Assembly (NCBI GenBank): GCA_020746105.1 | Contig: CM036617.1 | Span: 177,038,412-177,102,411, forward strand | Direction: 5' to 3' | Origin: Trogon surrucura | Taxonomy: Eukaryota; Chordata; Aves; Trogoniformes; Trogonidae | Length of the DNA: 64,000 nt | Shown here: positions 48,553-63,600 of the stretch, piece after piece | Layout of the letters: each line of letters opens with the position of its first letter | Numbering within the stretch: the first letter of the stretch is position 1 | Notes under the pieces: model-generated | The model's input: only the letters and a program-made list of their open reading frames with translations | Told to the model about the DNA's origin: nothing | The model's database searches: none | Translations under genes and position numbers: made by a program

Positions 48553-51500
48553 TTCAGTGGAGTGAACTGCATTGACCCTAACCATTGCGCTCCCAGAAAT
48601 AGTTCGGGAGGGAATGGATTTCTGTGCTTCCCTTGGCACTTGTTTTAGGAGTGGTCGGATGGAGGCCTGCAAATTGAAGCAGACATCTTTCTAGCTATGC
48701 ATAATAGATGTTCCTCTCTATCTGAACTCTTGTATTTTGCTAAACGTCTGGCTTTTACTTGTGCTCCTTCTTCTAAGATGAAAATCTGCTTTGAAAGAAA
48801 ACTCACCGTGTATTTTCTCAGATTGCTGCAAAACCTCAGTTCTGGTTCCTCTTTGCCCAGGACCATGAAAATGGCAGCTTTAAAAGGACACTTTTCAAAA
48901 GTTCTTCTTGGTTTTGAAGATATTTTACAATTAGCCTGTGCAAAGATCATCTCATGATTAAGAGCAAGGGAATATCTTTTCATGTGAAGGGGGACTTTCA
49001 ACTCTTTTGTTAATAATCCGTGTCCTATTATGTTTTTCCTTATATAGTTGCTATTCATGTCACTGATGGTTTCACTTCTTGTGACTGAGGATAAAAGAAG
49101 AAATTTGAATAGACTGAATATACAGTGCTGATATTTTAATTCCTGCAAAGTTGCATAACAAGGTCATAGCTATTTGCTATTGACAAGCAAATTTCTCTTG
49201 CTTTCAAATATATCCTTGGAAACTGGAAAGACTTCTTGCTCTTTGGCTGTGACGCGTAACTGAGTTCTGTTGTTTTTTTATGAATTCAAGCAAACATTTT
49301 TCCAGCAGAGTGGATGTCCCAAAACTTTGTGAAAATCCTTAATTAAAGCACTGAGTTCAGTGATGATGAGTAAGAATATGAATGGGCTTGGAGTTGCCTT
49401 CAGCTGCTCGAAGAGGTGATGGACAAGCTCTGTCAGATGTGGTACCAGATTGCACCTGACCAAATACACTGGAACTTGCTAAAGTACTCCTCCTTTCTTC
49501 CTCCACTTCTCTTCTTGTCATTTTTCTTCTCATTTCATCCCCATAACCTACATAAATGGGGATTTTTGCCCATATGTGCCCATATGTATGTATATAAAAG
49601 GAATTGTGTCAAACAGCAGTTATAGTAGACTGTGCATACACTAGTATCGTATACATTGGGAAAAAATATACAATGCGCTCATCAGGAAGAGAAAATCAGA
49701 TTCATAAAGTGTGAAATGCAGTCCTTGACAGAGGAGTAGCGTAAGGCCAAATCTCTCTCGCACGAGGTGAAGCCCTGTGGAGCAGTGCTAAGCGATGTGC
49801 TGCTCCCTGCCTGACTCTCTGTCTGTCACCGGGATGTCTTCTCTTGCTCTTCAGCCTGGCATGCTAAAATTGAAAAGTACTTCTGCGAGTTACTGCACAC
49901 TCTAACATTTCTCTGTTTGATATGCTTGATGAGGACATAAAAGTAACCAAATTCATTCTTAAAAAAAAAAAAAAGGTCCTCTTGTTTGTCGGAACAGAAA
50001 AAAGTTACAATTGTTGTCACAGACTGAAGTGTTTGGAGGGTTTCTACATCAGTGTGTCAACATTTATTTGAGGGTTTTTTTAAACACATTTTCATGGAAG
50101 TATGGATTGAACTGGTGATTTATGGGTGACGGATGGGCCATTCGGTGAGGGCCCGTGAAACTGAAGTGTTGGATAGTTAAGTGTGCAGTTCTGCCGTGCC
50201 TCCCGCAGCTCTGGAGCTGGGCTAAGAGCAAGTACCTGCCTACGTATCAAGTTTACTTTTCATGAGCAGTGTAAAATTACGTGGTTTGAAAAGTTAAATG
50301 CACATGTCCAGCTTAAATGTCTCTGGCACCACAGACCTGACATGAAGAGGTGCTGGAACACATGGGCCACAGGAGCTCTGTGCGAGGCTGGACATGCCTG
50401 AGGTGGACCGGGTGCCCACCGGAGCACACCCCAGGGGCCAGCCTCGTCCCCCCCAGAGGGCTCTGTCCTCCAGCCCAGAGCAACACACGATGATGGGGAA
50501 ATTGAGCTGCACCTGTACTCAGACACATGGAAGTGTCTCCTACAAAACTCGTGGCATCTTTTGACATTAAGTCACCTTTGCGGAATGTAGAGGAAGAATA
50601 TCTTAAATTTCCAGTCATGTTTCCTTCAGGAACACGTAAATGATGATAAGACATATCTCTGCAGAAACAACCAGGAAACGTCTGTGAGGCAGCCTTGAAA
50701 GAGCAACCAGGCTCGTGCCTGACCGATGGCTATGCGGGGCCCTTCTACTCCTCCAGCTCTGTCAGACTGAGAGTATTCTTTAGACGTGGTAGCAGTGAAG
50801 TCATCGTTTCAGCCTATCTGAATTTGTTCTGGGTAGGGCAAAGCGGCGAGTTGAGCTCGGCAGTAGTGTCCGAGCTTCTGATCCCACCCAGGGAACACGC
50901 TCCTGCAGCTGGGTGAAATGGATGGAGGTTTTGACAAGCCTCTGCACAGGGGTGGGATTCACGACTTGCAACAAGTTGCAAGTGTGTTAATGAGTCAAAA
51001 GCACAAGGGATGCTATTTTTGTATGTAGAAAATGTACTCTGTCTACAGAGATTGTTGAAAAAGAAGGATTTGATTTGTAAATAACATCTCTATGCTGGAT
51101 CCTACAAACTTCAGTTTCACACTGATGTCTGAGAGACATTTGTGTAACTACAGAAAAAAAGGATTAACCTCTTAATGTAATATTAAGTAAACCATTTGCT
51201 TAGTTCTGTCCCTTGAGTTGGACCTGTCTGATGGTGTTATCAGACAGAAATTTTGTTTAAAATGTGACGAGTCGCTGAAGTCATCAGCTTTGTGCAAAAG
51301 ACAATTTGTCCTTTGAGTTCAGTGTTTCAGCACACATACATGCACATCTCTCCTTAACGTAGGTGACACTCATGCAAAAAGATATAAACACGAGCTTTTG
51401 ACTGACTTATGTTATTCATTTACAAAATAATGTTCTTGTAGGTAATGCAGTAGAATTTGATATATAAATTATGTAAAACTATTGATTTTACTTACTTGTT

Positions 51501-54500
51501 CAAAGCACAAATAAGAAGATGAGGATTTGAGAAACTAAGCAGAGGGAGATAGTGTTTTGAGAAGCAAGTAACTGTAAATTTGTAAGTCTGCCTTCCATCA
51601 TGCAGAGTTAATTTGTTTCACATGATGCATTTTTGACATTTTAAAAGTAATACTTACTAATGTGCCGAAAACTGCACACGTATGTATAAATCCAGACATT
51701 TTCAAAGTTAATCTCAGTCAGCTTAATCTTCTTTTGAGACTTTTGCTGGAGAGTCACTCTCTGGATGACAAACATTCAACTGTTAATTCTCTATTCACAT
51801 GAGATTTGATTCAGAAATGTACATTTAGATACGAACAATGTTTTCCTGAGTATTTAAACCACAGACTTGGATCTTAGATATGTCAAATACAGACGGAGAT
51901 ATATGTACATATTTGAGAACTTCTTTCACTAGAACCCAAAATGCAGTGTTTAAATAACCCCCAAATTTCTCAAATGTAACTCAGCTACGTTACCAGGAAA
52001 TGTATATAGCTTCTCATAATGTGTTGTTACCCTAGTGCTACTTTACTAATAATTGCAAGAAAAAGAGAGAAAACTGTCTCAAGAAGAGATCGAAGGAGGA
52101 TTGTTCTCTATTATTTAATAGATGGGACAATGAAGTATGTATGAATACACAGAGTATCGAAGCACTGATTTTAATTATTTCTGTGTAAACATGGATAATA
52201 GTATAAGGAAAGATGTTGCCCGAAATAGGCTCAGTTTAATTCTTCTGAACCAAAATTACATTTTTCCTGATTCTTTCCTAAAAAAAGCTCATGTTTAATC
52301 ACTAATCCTTCACATCCACTAAGTCTTTAATTTCCTTTTTCAACCATGTTTTCTAAAAAAAAAGTAAATCTCCTAGACCTTAAGGTACCAATCACTTTAC
52401 AATCAGTTAAGCATTGGAAAGGAATGTGCTTGAAATAGATTAGGTGTATGACCATGGCCATCAGCAGTGGTCTTAGCCCTCTTAAATTTATATACCATCA
52501 TCTTCTCACTTCTCAGTAGATTTGGCAGCTGCATTTTTGTCAAATGTTATTTACTGAATCGGCATAGGAACAAAAGGCTAGTAAAGCTGTTCTTTGTTAC
52601 ACAGAGCCAGACCAGAGAAATTTGAAGAGGGCACGATGGCTTTCAAATCTATGAAGCAGTCTTTGGAAAAAGAAGTGGTTGTATGACTGATCCCCTCTGC
52701 AGCCTGGTAGTCTTGTAACCCAATAGTATTTAGCTCTGGAGCTTCTAGTAATTTATACAGCACCTTTTGCATCCTAACGGTACAACCGTGTCGAGGTACA
52801 CGTGTGCCAGGTGTGACCCTCTTATCACAGGTGGATACTTTGTGAAATAAGGCTGCAATTCAAGATGAGTTCAAGTTCTCCTGCTCCTGTTCTCAGCATT
52901 GTTCAACACAAAGGACACCAAGCAAAAACATTGCAAAGGCAACAGTGAGCTCTCTGATTCTCACGGGAGTTTTCTCTTTCAATGTTTTGTTTGTAACTTG
53001 TGGCAGCAATTCAGTATAGGCACAGCTTTCTTCTAAGATCATATTTGTTTCAAAGTTCCAAATTAACAGTGGTCAGTTATCGACATCTACCAGCATATCT
53101 GTACTGCCTAGTTTTGCAGGGATTTACTAGCAAAGGATTTTATTCGCATTGTTTTCTTCTTACTGTTGTAGCGTTTCACATACACACTTTCAAAGAACAG
53201 TATTTTTTCCTTTCCTGAGAAATGACTAGCATGTAGCCTGCTACCAGAGGGATTCAATCTGCAAAAAGCAATATCCTTAAATCTACTAAAATTGAAGTGA
53301 GAGTATTAACTCTCTTCTCGTTACCTGAGCCTACAGATAAAGTTGCTTACGTAATCACTACGTCGCATTGCATTGTATTGCGCAAATGCCATCTTTTCGC
53401 TGGTGTCTCACCAGAGTCTCAAATCACCTAGAAAAACAGAAGATAAAATCGTGATGCTAGACTTCAGGTAACAATTTGTATTGTCACTATGTGCAATTGC
53501 CAGTAGCCCACAGCCATCTTTCTCATCTTTCTGGTAATAACAGAAAAAGATTTAAGACTGAGATTAGCTGGGGAGATAAGAACTGAGGAGAGGCAGCAGG
53601 AGACTCTGGTAATGACATACAAGGAGAGAAGAAAGTGAGAGTTGCTGCTTTGGCTCAAACGTGGTGCCTGTTGTGAAGGAGAATTAACATTCCTAACTTA
53701 ACCTACCTCCCTTTGCGAGACACCTGTTGGGGCCTTTTTTTTCCCTCTTCTTGTCTTCTTCCCTGCCAACAAAAATCTCTCTGATGCAAGCTGAAAAGAC
53801 ACGCTGGAAGTATCAGAGTGGGAAAGGCATGAGGTTGCCCATATGGCCAATACTTTTGTTTTGTAATGTGCATGGAGGATGCATAAATACTTGCTTTTGC
53901 TTAGGCAGGGGAGCGAGAGAATGGATTTCAGCTAAGACATGTGTTGTTCTTCATTCTGGGGTTTTTTGTTGTTATCCTTTTGATAATTTCTGTTTTCTGC
54001 TTCTCTAGCTTAGTCAGTTTTTTAATTCCTTCACTGATTTTAATGTTTTTACTGTATGCTTGTGGTTTAAAACACAAAAGCAAGTTTTCTGTTGGTCCTT
54101 TGGGTATATTAGCATACCAGTCTTTTTCTCTTTTAAAATGGGACCAGAACCTCTAAAGTTTTTACATTTGCAGTTTCAGCAAAGTGTCCAATATGCTTTT
54201 GTCTAGTATTTAAAGCAGCTCCACTCCAGCATCGTGAGCAGCGTCTGCTGAGGTGGAACTGATCCTACAGGATCAAGTGATGTTGTGATCAGGAGACAGA
54301 TGAGGCTGGTGGAGAGTTACAAGGCATCTCTTTAAGAGATATCTGTGGCTATAGGAGGCAATACACAGCTTTCTCGCTTTCACAATTGTTCGTCTTGTAG
54401 GAACTTAATTTGTTAAGGCCAGGTATATTCAGCATACTGAATTTCTCATGGAGTTGGAGGTTTGCTTTGAACCATTTTATTTGTGTCATTTTGTAGTTTT

Positions 54501-54576
54501 AGGAAGTCAGATAGAACAGTATTTTACATGTCCTGGGTAGCAAAGCAACTGCTTTAAACACCTGAGGTCTCTCTTT
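48553..54576. other. Intron 1 stretch, nothing recognised
   Basis: About 6 kb of intron. An open frame of 167 codons on the minus strand (48645-49148) starts at TTG; from its first ATG it has 137 codons. It shows no recognisable domain. A short GC-rich patch lies at 50380-50480. A runs occur near 49960 and 52357. No repeat family was recognised. Confidence 0.5.
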
Positions 54577-54609
54577 AAAACAAAACAAAACAAAACAAAA
54601 CAAACAAAA
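54577..54609. repeat. (AAAAC)n microsatellite
   Basis: About five consecutive AAAAC units followed by AAAC and AAAAT. A common simple repeat; it could mark the old poly-A of a retrocopy, but no retrocopied gene was recognised beside it. Confidence 0.92.
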
Positions 54610-57600
54610 TGCTTGAAGAAAGACTGAGAATCAAAATAAATAGCACAAAATACAAAACAACAAAATAACCTGCTTCCAGCAGGAAACAAGGGTGATTTTC
54701 ATTTTTATTTAAGGAATTACTATATACTTACAATGTATATAAAATATATTTATTTGGATACAAAATAAACTTTGAAAAAAATGGTATCTTTTTGTATCAT
54801 GTTTGTAGCCGACTGTCCCTACTCAAAAAAGGACCAGAATCATGTCTCATCTGTTCTATTCAGCAGCGAGTGGCTGGCCATAAATCATAGTCAAGATCAC
54901 AAAGAGCAGGTACAATTAAGCAGTGAAAAGTCAAAAGTATATATAAAGGAACAAAAGAAATTTTACCCTCTCTTTTCTCTATAGCTAATACAGGAGAAAA
55001 ATCATGACATTCTAAGTACTGTGTTAGAAAATGCCATAGTTTTCAATACTCTTCTATTATTTGCATTTTCAGCTTTATTTTTTAAATTTTTTCCCTTAAA
55101 GGATAATTTGGTAACTTGTTTTCACACCAGGGCTATGTTTGATTCCTTCTATACAAAAGCAGTAGGTGTTGTAAATGTAACGTGTTGGTGCATCTGTAAT
55201 TTCTTGATTTCTCACAGATGGCAAAATCTTCCAGTGAAATGTGCATGTTTATGCACCTCTTCATTCCTGATTGCTTTAGAAATTGCAGTGAAGCTAATAA
55301 TTTGGAAGAACAAAAATTGTATCGATGTTTAAAAATTATGAAGTTTAAAGGTTAATTTTAAATGTCTATCTTTGAAAATTCTGAATTGCCTTATTAGTCC
55401 TCAGGCCTCAAATTAAGCCAATGAAACTCATCTTATTGAAAGAATCCTGAGTTACCCATTAACTAAATCTTTACTCTTTTGTGACTTATTCCTTTAAGAA
55501 GCAACAGTGGAAATGTGACGGCACCAAGCCACTTTCTCTGAGTATCTGATGAACTCTTAATAGTTTTGGTAAATTGAATGGGTCCGTCACACACACACAA
55601 ACACAACCAAAATCTGAAAATTGATGACAAAGATGCTCCTGTGACTTATATCAGTCATATGAAGGCTTCAAGGAAAAAGTTGAGGACTGTACAATCTGTG
55701 TACAATAATGAATATGCTAAGAAGATCAACCAAAGTAAAGTAAATACAGTTTTCCCAGTTGGCCTTCATGACAGGTTAAGGCTATGAAAAACCCTAGCTG
55801 AGGAGAAGAACAGAAATCACTGTTTAAAACTTAAGAGAGTGGGAAGGAGGTGGGAAGATTACTCAAGATATTGCAGACAGTGTGAGGTTCAAAGAACATA
55901 GAGGAGCGTATTTTTTCATTTAAGGAAGCCCTTTGAATGTTGCATTTGAACAAGCCAAGCAGAGGTATTCAGGAACAGTATGCCTGGAACAGCAGTATTT
56001 ATTTCAGGGAAAATGTCTGAAACAGGAAAAGTGGCTGAAATTACTGAAGAGAGGCCTGAAGGGCTTTTGTGGTGTGGAGGATGCTGGATGGGTGGGTCTC
56101 CACAGAATTTTCTGTCTGTATTCGGATCACAAGTGGCACTGCTTTCCCTTCCAATAAACTGTGTCCTCTCTGTAAGTTCTGCAAAAGGTCTCGGATATTT
56201 GCTGCCATAGATGGGTGTTCCTGCCAAAGCTGCTGGGAAAGCTCTCGGTACGTACCCCTGCCTTGGGGTGTGCAACAGTGGGGCACAGGGCCTGGGCCTG
56301 AGAAATGGAGTGAGGGAGAGAACTTGGATGCCCGTGGTGGGTCTGAGAAGCTAGAGCCAGACAGAACCTGGATGCAGCTCAAACATACAGAAAGGTGTGA
56401 ACCAAAGCACAGTCCAACGAGTAGCCAAAGAAAATGAAGCCGCACCAGGTGGTGGGGGATCCTGTGTAGAAAGAAACCCATGGGGATATGCCATTAATGT
56501 CATCAGGGCAGTCAGCTCACATCAGGCAAAATGAGATAGACAGAGAGATACTCAATCATATTTCATGGTTGCTTTTTCTTGCACATAAAGAAGAAAACAA
56601 TCTGTAAAATCATCGGTTAAGGCATTTTTTTAAGTTTTAAATAAAACCCCCACTGACCTGCATGCTAACCGCACTGTTCTCATCAAATGTCCCTGTTCTG
56701 AGGCATGATGTCTCCTGGATCACATGGAGATGAATTTGTGTGAGTCATTCCCTGTGTATCTGGGCAGTAAGAGTGGGTTTCATCACACTGCTGTGGTTGT
56801 CTAATATGTAGGATGTGGACATTTACATCTGAGCTAATCATCTAGTCTCCTTTTACAGTCCACAAAGGCAGCAAGCACTGCCAGAGTATGATTCATCTCA
56901 TCTAAAATAGGTCAGATGAATTGTAGCTTCAAAGTGTCTGTTTTTCCTCATTGACTGTAGCAGCAGTCTTGGGTGGGTCACCGAGCTGTCAACGTCTACA
57001 TCAGAAGTGTGGTGGCTTGAAACCCTCACCACAAGATGAATCATGAGAGCTCTGTATGGTTGTTCTTTGTTACATTTATTTGTGCATTCGTAGTAGTGTT
57101 TAACCACAGGAGTATAAAGCGACACTGTGTTAAATCCGTAACTGCTACCTGTATCATCCAAACTAGAGTATGAAAGCACTGGTAGAATTATTCTTGCTAT
57201 AATTAATTTGGATAGACCAGACCTCACAGATACATGCTATAAAGGGTTGAGTAATATTGCTGTTTTCTGACACCTTAGCTCATTGCTCCCTGCACATCAT
57301 TTACCATGAAGTACACCTTTATGCTTACTGAGTAGCATGAAATTTTGGGTGAGACAAATGTGCCAATTTAAATGGGGGAAGAAAGCTACATGGAGGAAAA
57401 AAAAGCTGCAATGTTTCTGAACTTTCCAGATTAGATTAAATAAATATATTAAATCAATGGAAGAGCTTTTGTATTTCAGGAGAGCACTGTGCTGATAGTA
57501 AAGAACCAAAGAGGTGAATGAAGGCATACTGGACAGTCTTGTATTTGACACCAGGGTAAGAATTGCCATGTTGTACAGAGTGGCGACTGACAGCAGAGCT

Positions 57601-60600
57601 CTAGCAATACAGAAAATTTTCAAAAGATTTCAAAAGGTACACACTGAAAATTTTCCAAAGTTGATGCTGTAACCACGAAGTCACATACATAGTTTGATAC
57701 AATGTACTAGGACTACGGACTATGAATTATGAATGAACTTTGCTAATCACCACAGAATTCTGATTGCCTATCCTTTGATTACCTGCTATCACTTGATAGT
57801 GTTTGGAGAAGATTGCTAAATATAATAAAACATCCCATGTAGGCTTTGGAAGTTATGATAAAGAGTTGACAGAATAATATTAAGAATTCTGGAATGTGTT
57901 CTCATGAGCTTAAAGGAATAACTATACCTGAACAAAAGTATTGGAGGAACAAAAACCTACGGATAATTGTAAGGACCTGTTATGTCATGCAAATTCTTCA
58001 CCTTCAGCCTGATTAAAGGTCTTCAAGCATGACGGAACAGAGCTTGAAAATTGCTAGGATTATTATTCTGTAATGCCATGGTGAAGCTAGTGAATATTTT
58101 AGAGACTTACTGTGTATACTTGCTGTCAATTTGTAGTGATGTTCCACCTCTTCAAGATACCGAAGGATGGTGTTTATGCAGCACGTTTACTCTTCCTAGT
58201 AACCAGCATACTAATGCAGTGAAGGTCTCCAGAATTAGCAGGAATGAGGCATAGAAAGAGCTCGAGAAGATGAGAAACCTATTCTCTAAAATCTTGTTAA
58301 TAAGCAAGTGTTAACTGTATTTTGGTTTTGAGAACAACCCAACAACATGATTCTGGAGTAGTTACCGGAGTAAAGAAATACCGTGTTCCTGAATAATTAC
58401 TATTTGCGCCCAAACTAGTGTTACACAACATTGTAGCTGCTATTTAACTGTCTAACAGTCTCTTAAGTCAGAGTATATTTATTTTAAGAACTGCAGACCA
58501 ACTCACTCATAGACTAGTGCAAGAGAGGAAGGTTAGACACTGGTACGTACACGACAGTTTTCACATTTTGCAGTATGAAACGTGCAATTATATTCTTTTT
58601 TGGGAGTCACCCTGGCATTAAATGGGAGACATTTAGCATGCTGATATAATTTGCTACATTTTTCCTAATAATTTTCAACCTGACTAAACTGATTAAATTT
58701 AAACGCAAAATCTACTGTCGTGAAACCCCAGGCTGGATAACCTTCACAGGATGCTGGAGCCTGATCTACTCAATTTTAGCAGTACTGTGAAAGACCACCA
58801 AGTTCAGACCAGCCAGGATTCTTTCTGTAGATTCATAATTTCCTTTTGAGTTGTAAAAGCTGAACTGCAAAGTATTGGAAATAGTGTTTACTTTTCAAAG
58901 CATCCAGCAAATAAAACAGATGAATTTACATTGTGCATTGCTGGCTATATGAGCAAAGATCAGCAAGTGAAAACAATATATAGAAGAATAAAGTGCTAAG
59001 CCAGATGACCTTTTTTTTTCGACTGCACCATGCTATGTGTCTATGTGCTATGTGATTCAGCTTTATTCGGTATAGCATGGGAATGTTCCACACGGTATGG
59101 CATCCTGTTAGTTCTATGTTCTAGTGATTCCTTTCCTTCCTAGGGTTTGTATAGTAACCTTCTGCTCGTGTCCTACTAGCAATACACATTCAAATGAAAG
59201 TACAGAAAGAATACTTGAGGATTTTTTTTCAGAGTCACGCTTTTCTTTTGATGATGCGCTTGATAAAACGTGTTCCGCCCACAGCCCCTCAGCCTTCTCT
59301 GTGCTTCCCTGATAACGTGACCCACCACACCGAAACGGTGTTATTTCCTGAAAGGCTGCAGGCAAGCATGATGATGGGAAGACAAAAAGGAAGTGAATGT
59401 TAAAAAGAATGGGAGAGAAAGGAATTGTGCATATGTATGAGGAAGTCAGAAAAAAAAATGGTAAGAAAAAATAGGTGTGGTTAGAGTTGGGTATAATAAG
59501 GGGGGAAATAAGTTCATGTTCCTTTCAAAGTGTCTGCTTCATAGAATACAGAAGAATAATTCTACCCACATCATTACTCAAAATTCCCACCAATTTCTGT
59601 GGGATACGAATGTGGTAAATGAAGACAGATTTCATTGACATTAGCATGCGTTTAATGTTAGTATAATGGAGTTCATATTTTGGAAGATGATTGAGAGTAG
59701 GCAAAACAGTCCTTTTCAGAAGCTGTTTTTTAAAAATATCTTTGCTTAAAGGAAGGACAAATCAGAACCAAATGCTTTTTTTTATTTACGTAGAGGTTTT
59801 TTTTATTTACATAGAATTTAACTGTTTTAAAATAATTCTAGGATTTTTTAAAACATATGTCTGTATAAATATATACACTTTTTACATCAGTTAGCACTTT
59901 CCACAAGTATGTAAGAAAATGTTATTTCAGAACAATTCCTTGATGATAATGTTTACAAACAAAACTAGTTAGACTTGTAATCGAAGGAGGATTGGGGACA
60001 CGAGGAAGTAGAGGAATGCCAGTCCATCTTAGACATATGAAATACTCTGATTGACTTCATCGGGGTGGTTTTCCTGGTATATGCTTTTTTCCAATATACC
60101 TTTCAAGTCCTTCTCATTGCCAGTCATATCACTTCTTTGTGCAAGGACTTGCTTTAGTTTTAGCTGGAATTCTCCTTGACTGAACCATCAGCAAAAAGAC
60201 TATGTATCACTTACATTCTCATGCACTGATAAATTTCACTTTTTTAACCTGTCCTAAAGCAATTTTTCATTCAAGTCTCACCTTCAGAGTTATTAATGGA
60301 AGGAAACTCAACCTATTCCATGAGGTCATATTTTATACACTCGTGTTTATACGTTTTTAGTCTGCTCAAAATCTTCTGTTTTGTTCCAACTGTTATATTT
60401 TGCTCCTGACAAAACATCAGCTGGTAACAAACAGCTTTGGCCTTGAACACATGGCTGTTTTCATTCTGTAATTTTATCTCATGCAGCTCTTTATTATTCT
60501 ATAGTCTCTCTGCCGTGAGCGATATCCCACAAGTCATTGACAAGTTGAGCAAGCTGGGGGCCTAATTGTAGCAAGAGAAAGAAGACTGCTTGTTATTAAC

Positions 60601-63600
60601 GGACATGATAGGTGAAGAATAAATCAAAGCAAGAACTTGGACAACAGCAGTCATTTGTAGCATGTTGGGTGAGTCTGGAAGTGTAGAAAATCAGAGCGCT
60701 TTTGAAATATTCTGCCTTTTCTTTACCCCCAACCCCTCTTAATCAGAGTTAAGTAATCTAGCATGGGCTAACAACAACGTAGTGCCCAGTTTTGCTTATG
60801 GCAAACACCCGTGCCAGACTTTGCAACCAGAATATGAGTTTATTGTTTGTTTTCTAACACTTGCCACTTCAGAAGTGATTAATTATCTTCTAGAGTCAGA
60901 TCAATGCCGTAGGGAGATGTTTTGAGCCGTGCTTAACTCTTTTAGATCTGTTAGTGTACCTAAAGCTAGTGTACCTTCTGGATCAGAACAGATTTCTCAA
61001 TCAGTACGAATTTTTCCCTGAGTATCGTTTAGTTCAGGACCATAGCAAGTGTGGGGTGATTCACAGAATTTTCAGGTGTGGTGATGAAACTTCTAAGCAA
61101 TTGCAAAAGAGCAACCAATACGTCGTCTGTGGCACTGGCCTTCTACAAGTATAGCTGGTGAAAGGGAAAAACAGTTCAAAATTTACTTAAACTGGCATCA
61201 GAACCCAGTCCAATTTAGGATGGCTGAATAGTTATTGTATATCACATGAATTTCAGAGTCCTTATCTGATCTGTTATGGTAGCCTGTTGAAGCTGCTTCA
61301 GAAATCATCTAATTGCTTTGTGCTGTCTGACACACTAGTTTGCACCAACTGGTACTAATGAGCAGGGAATGTGAGTTTACTGTTTAGCTAACTGCAAGTC
61401 TTGGGTGGCAGGTACAGGCTTTAAAAGAAAAATTCCAATTCACTAATTTTGTTAGAAAATCATTGTGACATTGTTATTACTGAGAACATTTAAAAATTGT
61501 TTGTCTGTTGCATCGTATTTTATTTAATGCATTGCCATTCTTTTGCACTTCATTGAAATGATTCTTGCTAAAGAGTGTACTTACCTCTTCTTAAATCTCA
61601 AACTGGCATTAACTGCCATCAGACATATTCTTCCTTCTAGAATCTCATTTTTGCTTAGTTTCCATGGCCTTATTATTTCCCAGATCTCCTCTTAGCTTTC
61701 CGATCATCATTGCAGTAAGTGGTTTAGAGGGATCTGTCTTGGTACACCTCCACATCACCTCTTCCCTTTTTGTTTGCAAATACACTTTCAACTGCTGTCT
61801 CTGTACCTGCACCTCACAAACCCACTTCATTAATACAGACCTTCTCTTTCCCAAGGTCTCAGGTGATCCCTTCTGAATGATTCTGATTATGTCTCTACCA
61901 GCAGATAGTGTGGAGTGCAGAAACAAGCACAGCTCAGGAAAGCAGAATCACACCCACATTGTGTGCATTGAGCAGGGAGGTTATTTCAAACTAGCTGTGA
62001 TCTAGTGACATGGACTGGATGCCCACTGGCAGTTGAAGCACTGCTTGGGGCAAAAGATGCCGTCTTTGAACACAGGATTAGGGTTAGCTTCATCTGAAAG
62101 TTCACAAGCTCCAAGACCGCTCTGTGATGCAAACTACAGCCTAGTGAGTGGAAGCATCCTTTTGAAGAAAATACTGCGTGGTTTCTACCATGCTTCATCT
62201 CAGAGCTGTCTTTTGGCAGATACCTATAAGAAACTTGAGAATTATTTGGGTGTTAAACTACTATAGCACAACCTACCATGCTGATTAGTTGCCTGCCTCT
62301 TTTAATTAAAATGTAAGGTTTTGAGATGTCTTCTCTCTTGCTGCCGCTGATGCAGCTGGGTAATAATTATTTTCTTGTAAATGCAAATATATGATTATGA
62401 TTGTATTCCTATTACAGCTTATCTACTGTCATCTCTTTTCCATTTCCAGGAAACTTCTGATGTCTTTTTTTGTATAAGACATCTGGGCAGTATAGCTCAG
62501 CTACAAGCCAAGGATTGTAAGAACTGTTTCAATTAGCGTAATCTCTCAGTCGCTAACACTACAATGTTTGTCATTGGAAAGGAGAATTATATAAGGTTGC
62601 TTCTAGCCATTGTAGTCATTTAGGAGTTGTGTGGTTGGGGGAAGGGTGTTTATTTCTTTTTTTTTTGTGCAGTTGAAGTGGAGAATTAAAATGCTTCAAC
62701 ATTATTTTATCATTTAGTACTGTGTATTCATTTCATCATCAGGATACAGACCTGTATTCAGTAGAGTGGTGTAACTGGTTAGTAGTGGCTCTGGTAGTCA
62801 TGCAAAAGAGACTAGAAGATGTGAGAATGATCACACAAGTCAAGACAACAGCGTTGCCAGATTTGCCTGTGCTAGCAAATTTACAGGAAAAACTGCAAGG
62901 TAGCATTAAATGAGGAGAGAGAAAATCTCTGTTTAAGCTTTATCATCCTGAAGACTGACCGTGGTATGGATCACTCAGTTCACTCCTGCGTGTAAGTCAG
63001 TGTCCCTTGCTTGACTAGGCTAGCCTCCGTGAGACCAGCCACTATTGTACCTCTGTGTCCCAAACCAGAAAGGATTGTTCGACATCTCATGGATTGTTTT
63101 GGGGATCTTTTTTTGTATGTGTCTTAGTAATGACTGTGTAAATTAGGAACTATAGTAAAAGAGGAAAAATACTGTGAGAGTGAGGGTATGGGCACTGTTC
63201 AACTGGACCAGATTCCTACTCACTGTGCAATATTATGGCTACTCAGTTAAGCCCTCTGGACTGCTCTTCAGAGACACTTCAGTCTTTCTCTTGACTATAT
63301 GCAGGTGCTTAAGGAGAATTCAGGACACCAAAAATATTATTTCATATATTTCTGTGGGTTGTACAGGTTTTGTGTGGCAGATCAGGTCTTTGGAGACCTA
63401 GACAAGAGCCTTAAGCATTTACCTTTCTCTATCAGACTTCCCATTCTTCCTTAGCAGACTTTACTTGTCTCTAGAAGACTTTCTTTATCAGTGGTTGATA
63501 TTTAGACTTAGATTTATGAGAAGAAAAGATCAAATATTTTTCTTAGGTGTCATCCTGAGGATGTTTACATAAGGACTCATCTTCATTCTTTCAGATTTTC

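Noticed and set aside
54577-54609. AAAAC run as the poly-A tail of a processed pseudogene
   Set aside because: No recognisable cDNA-like sequence lies upstream on either strand and no flanking duplication was found, so it is treated as a simple repeat.
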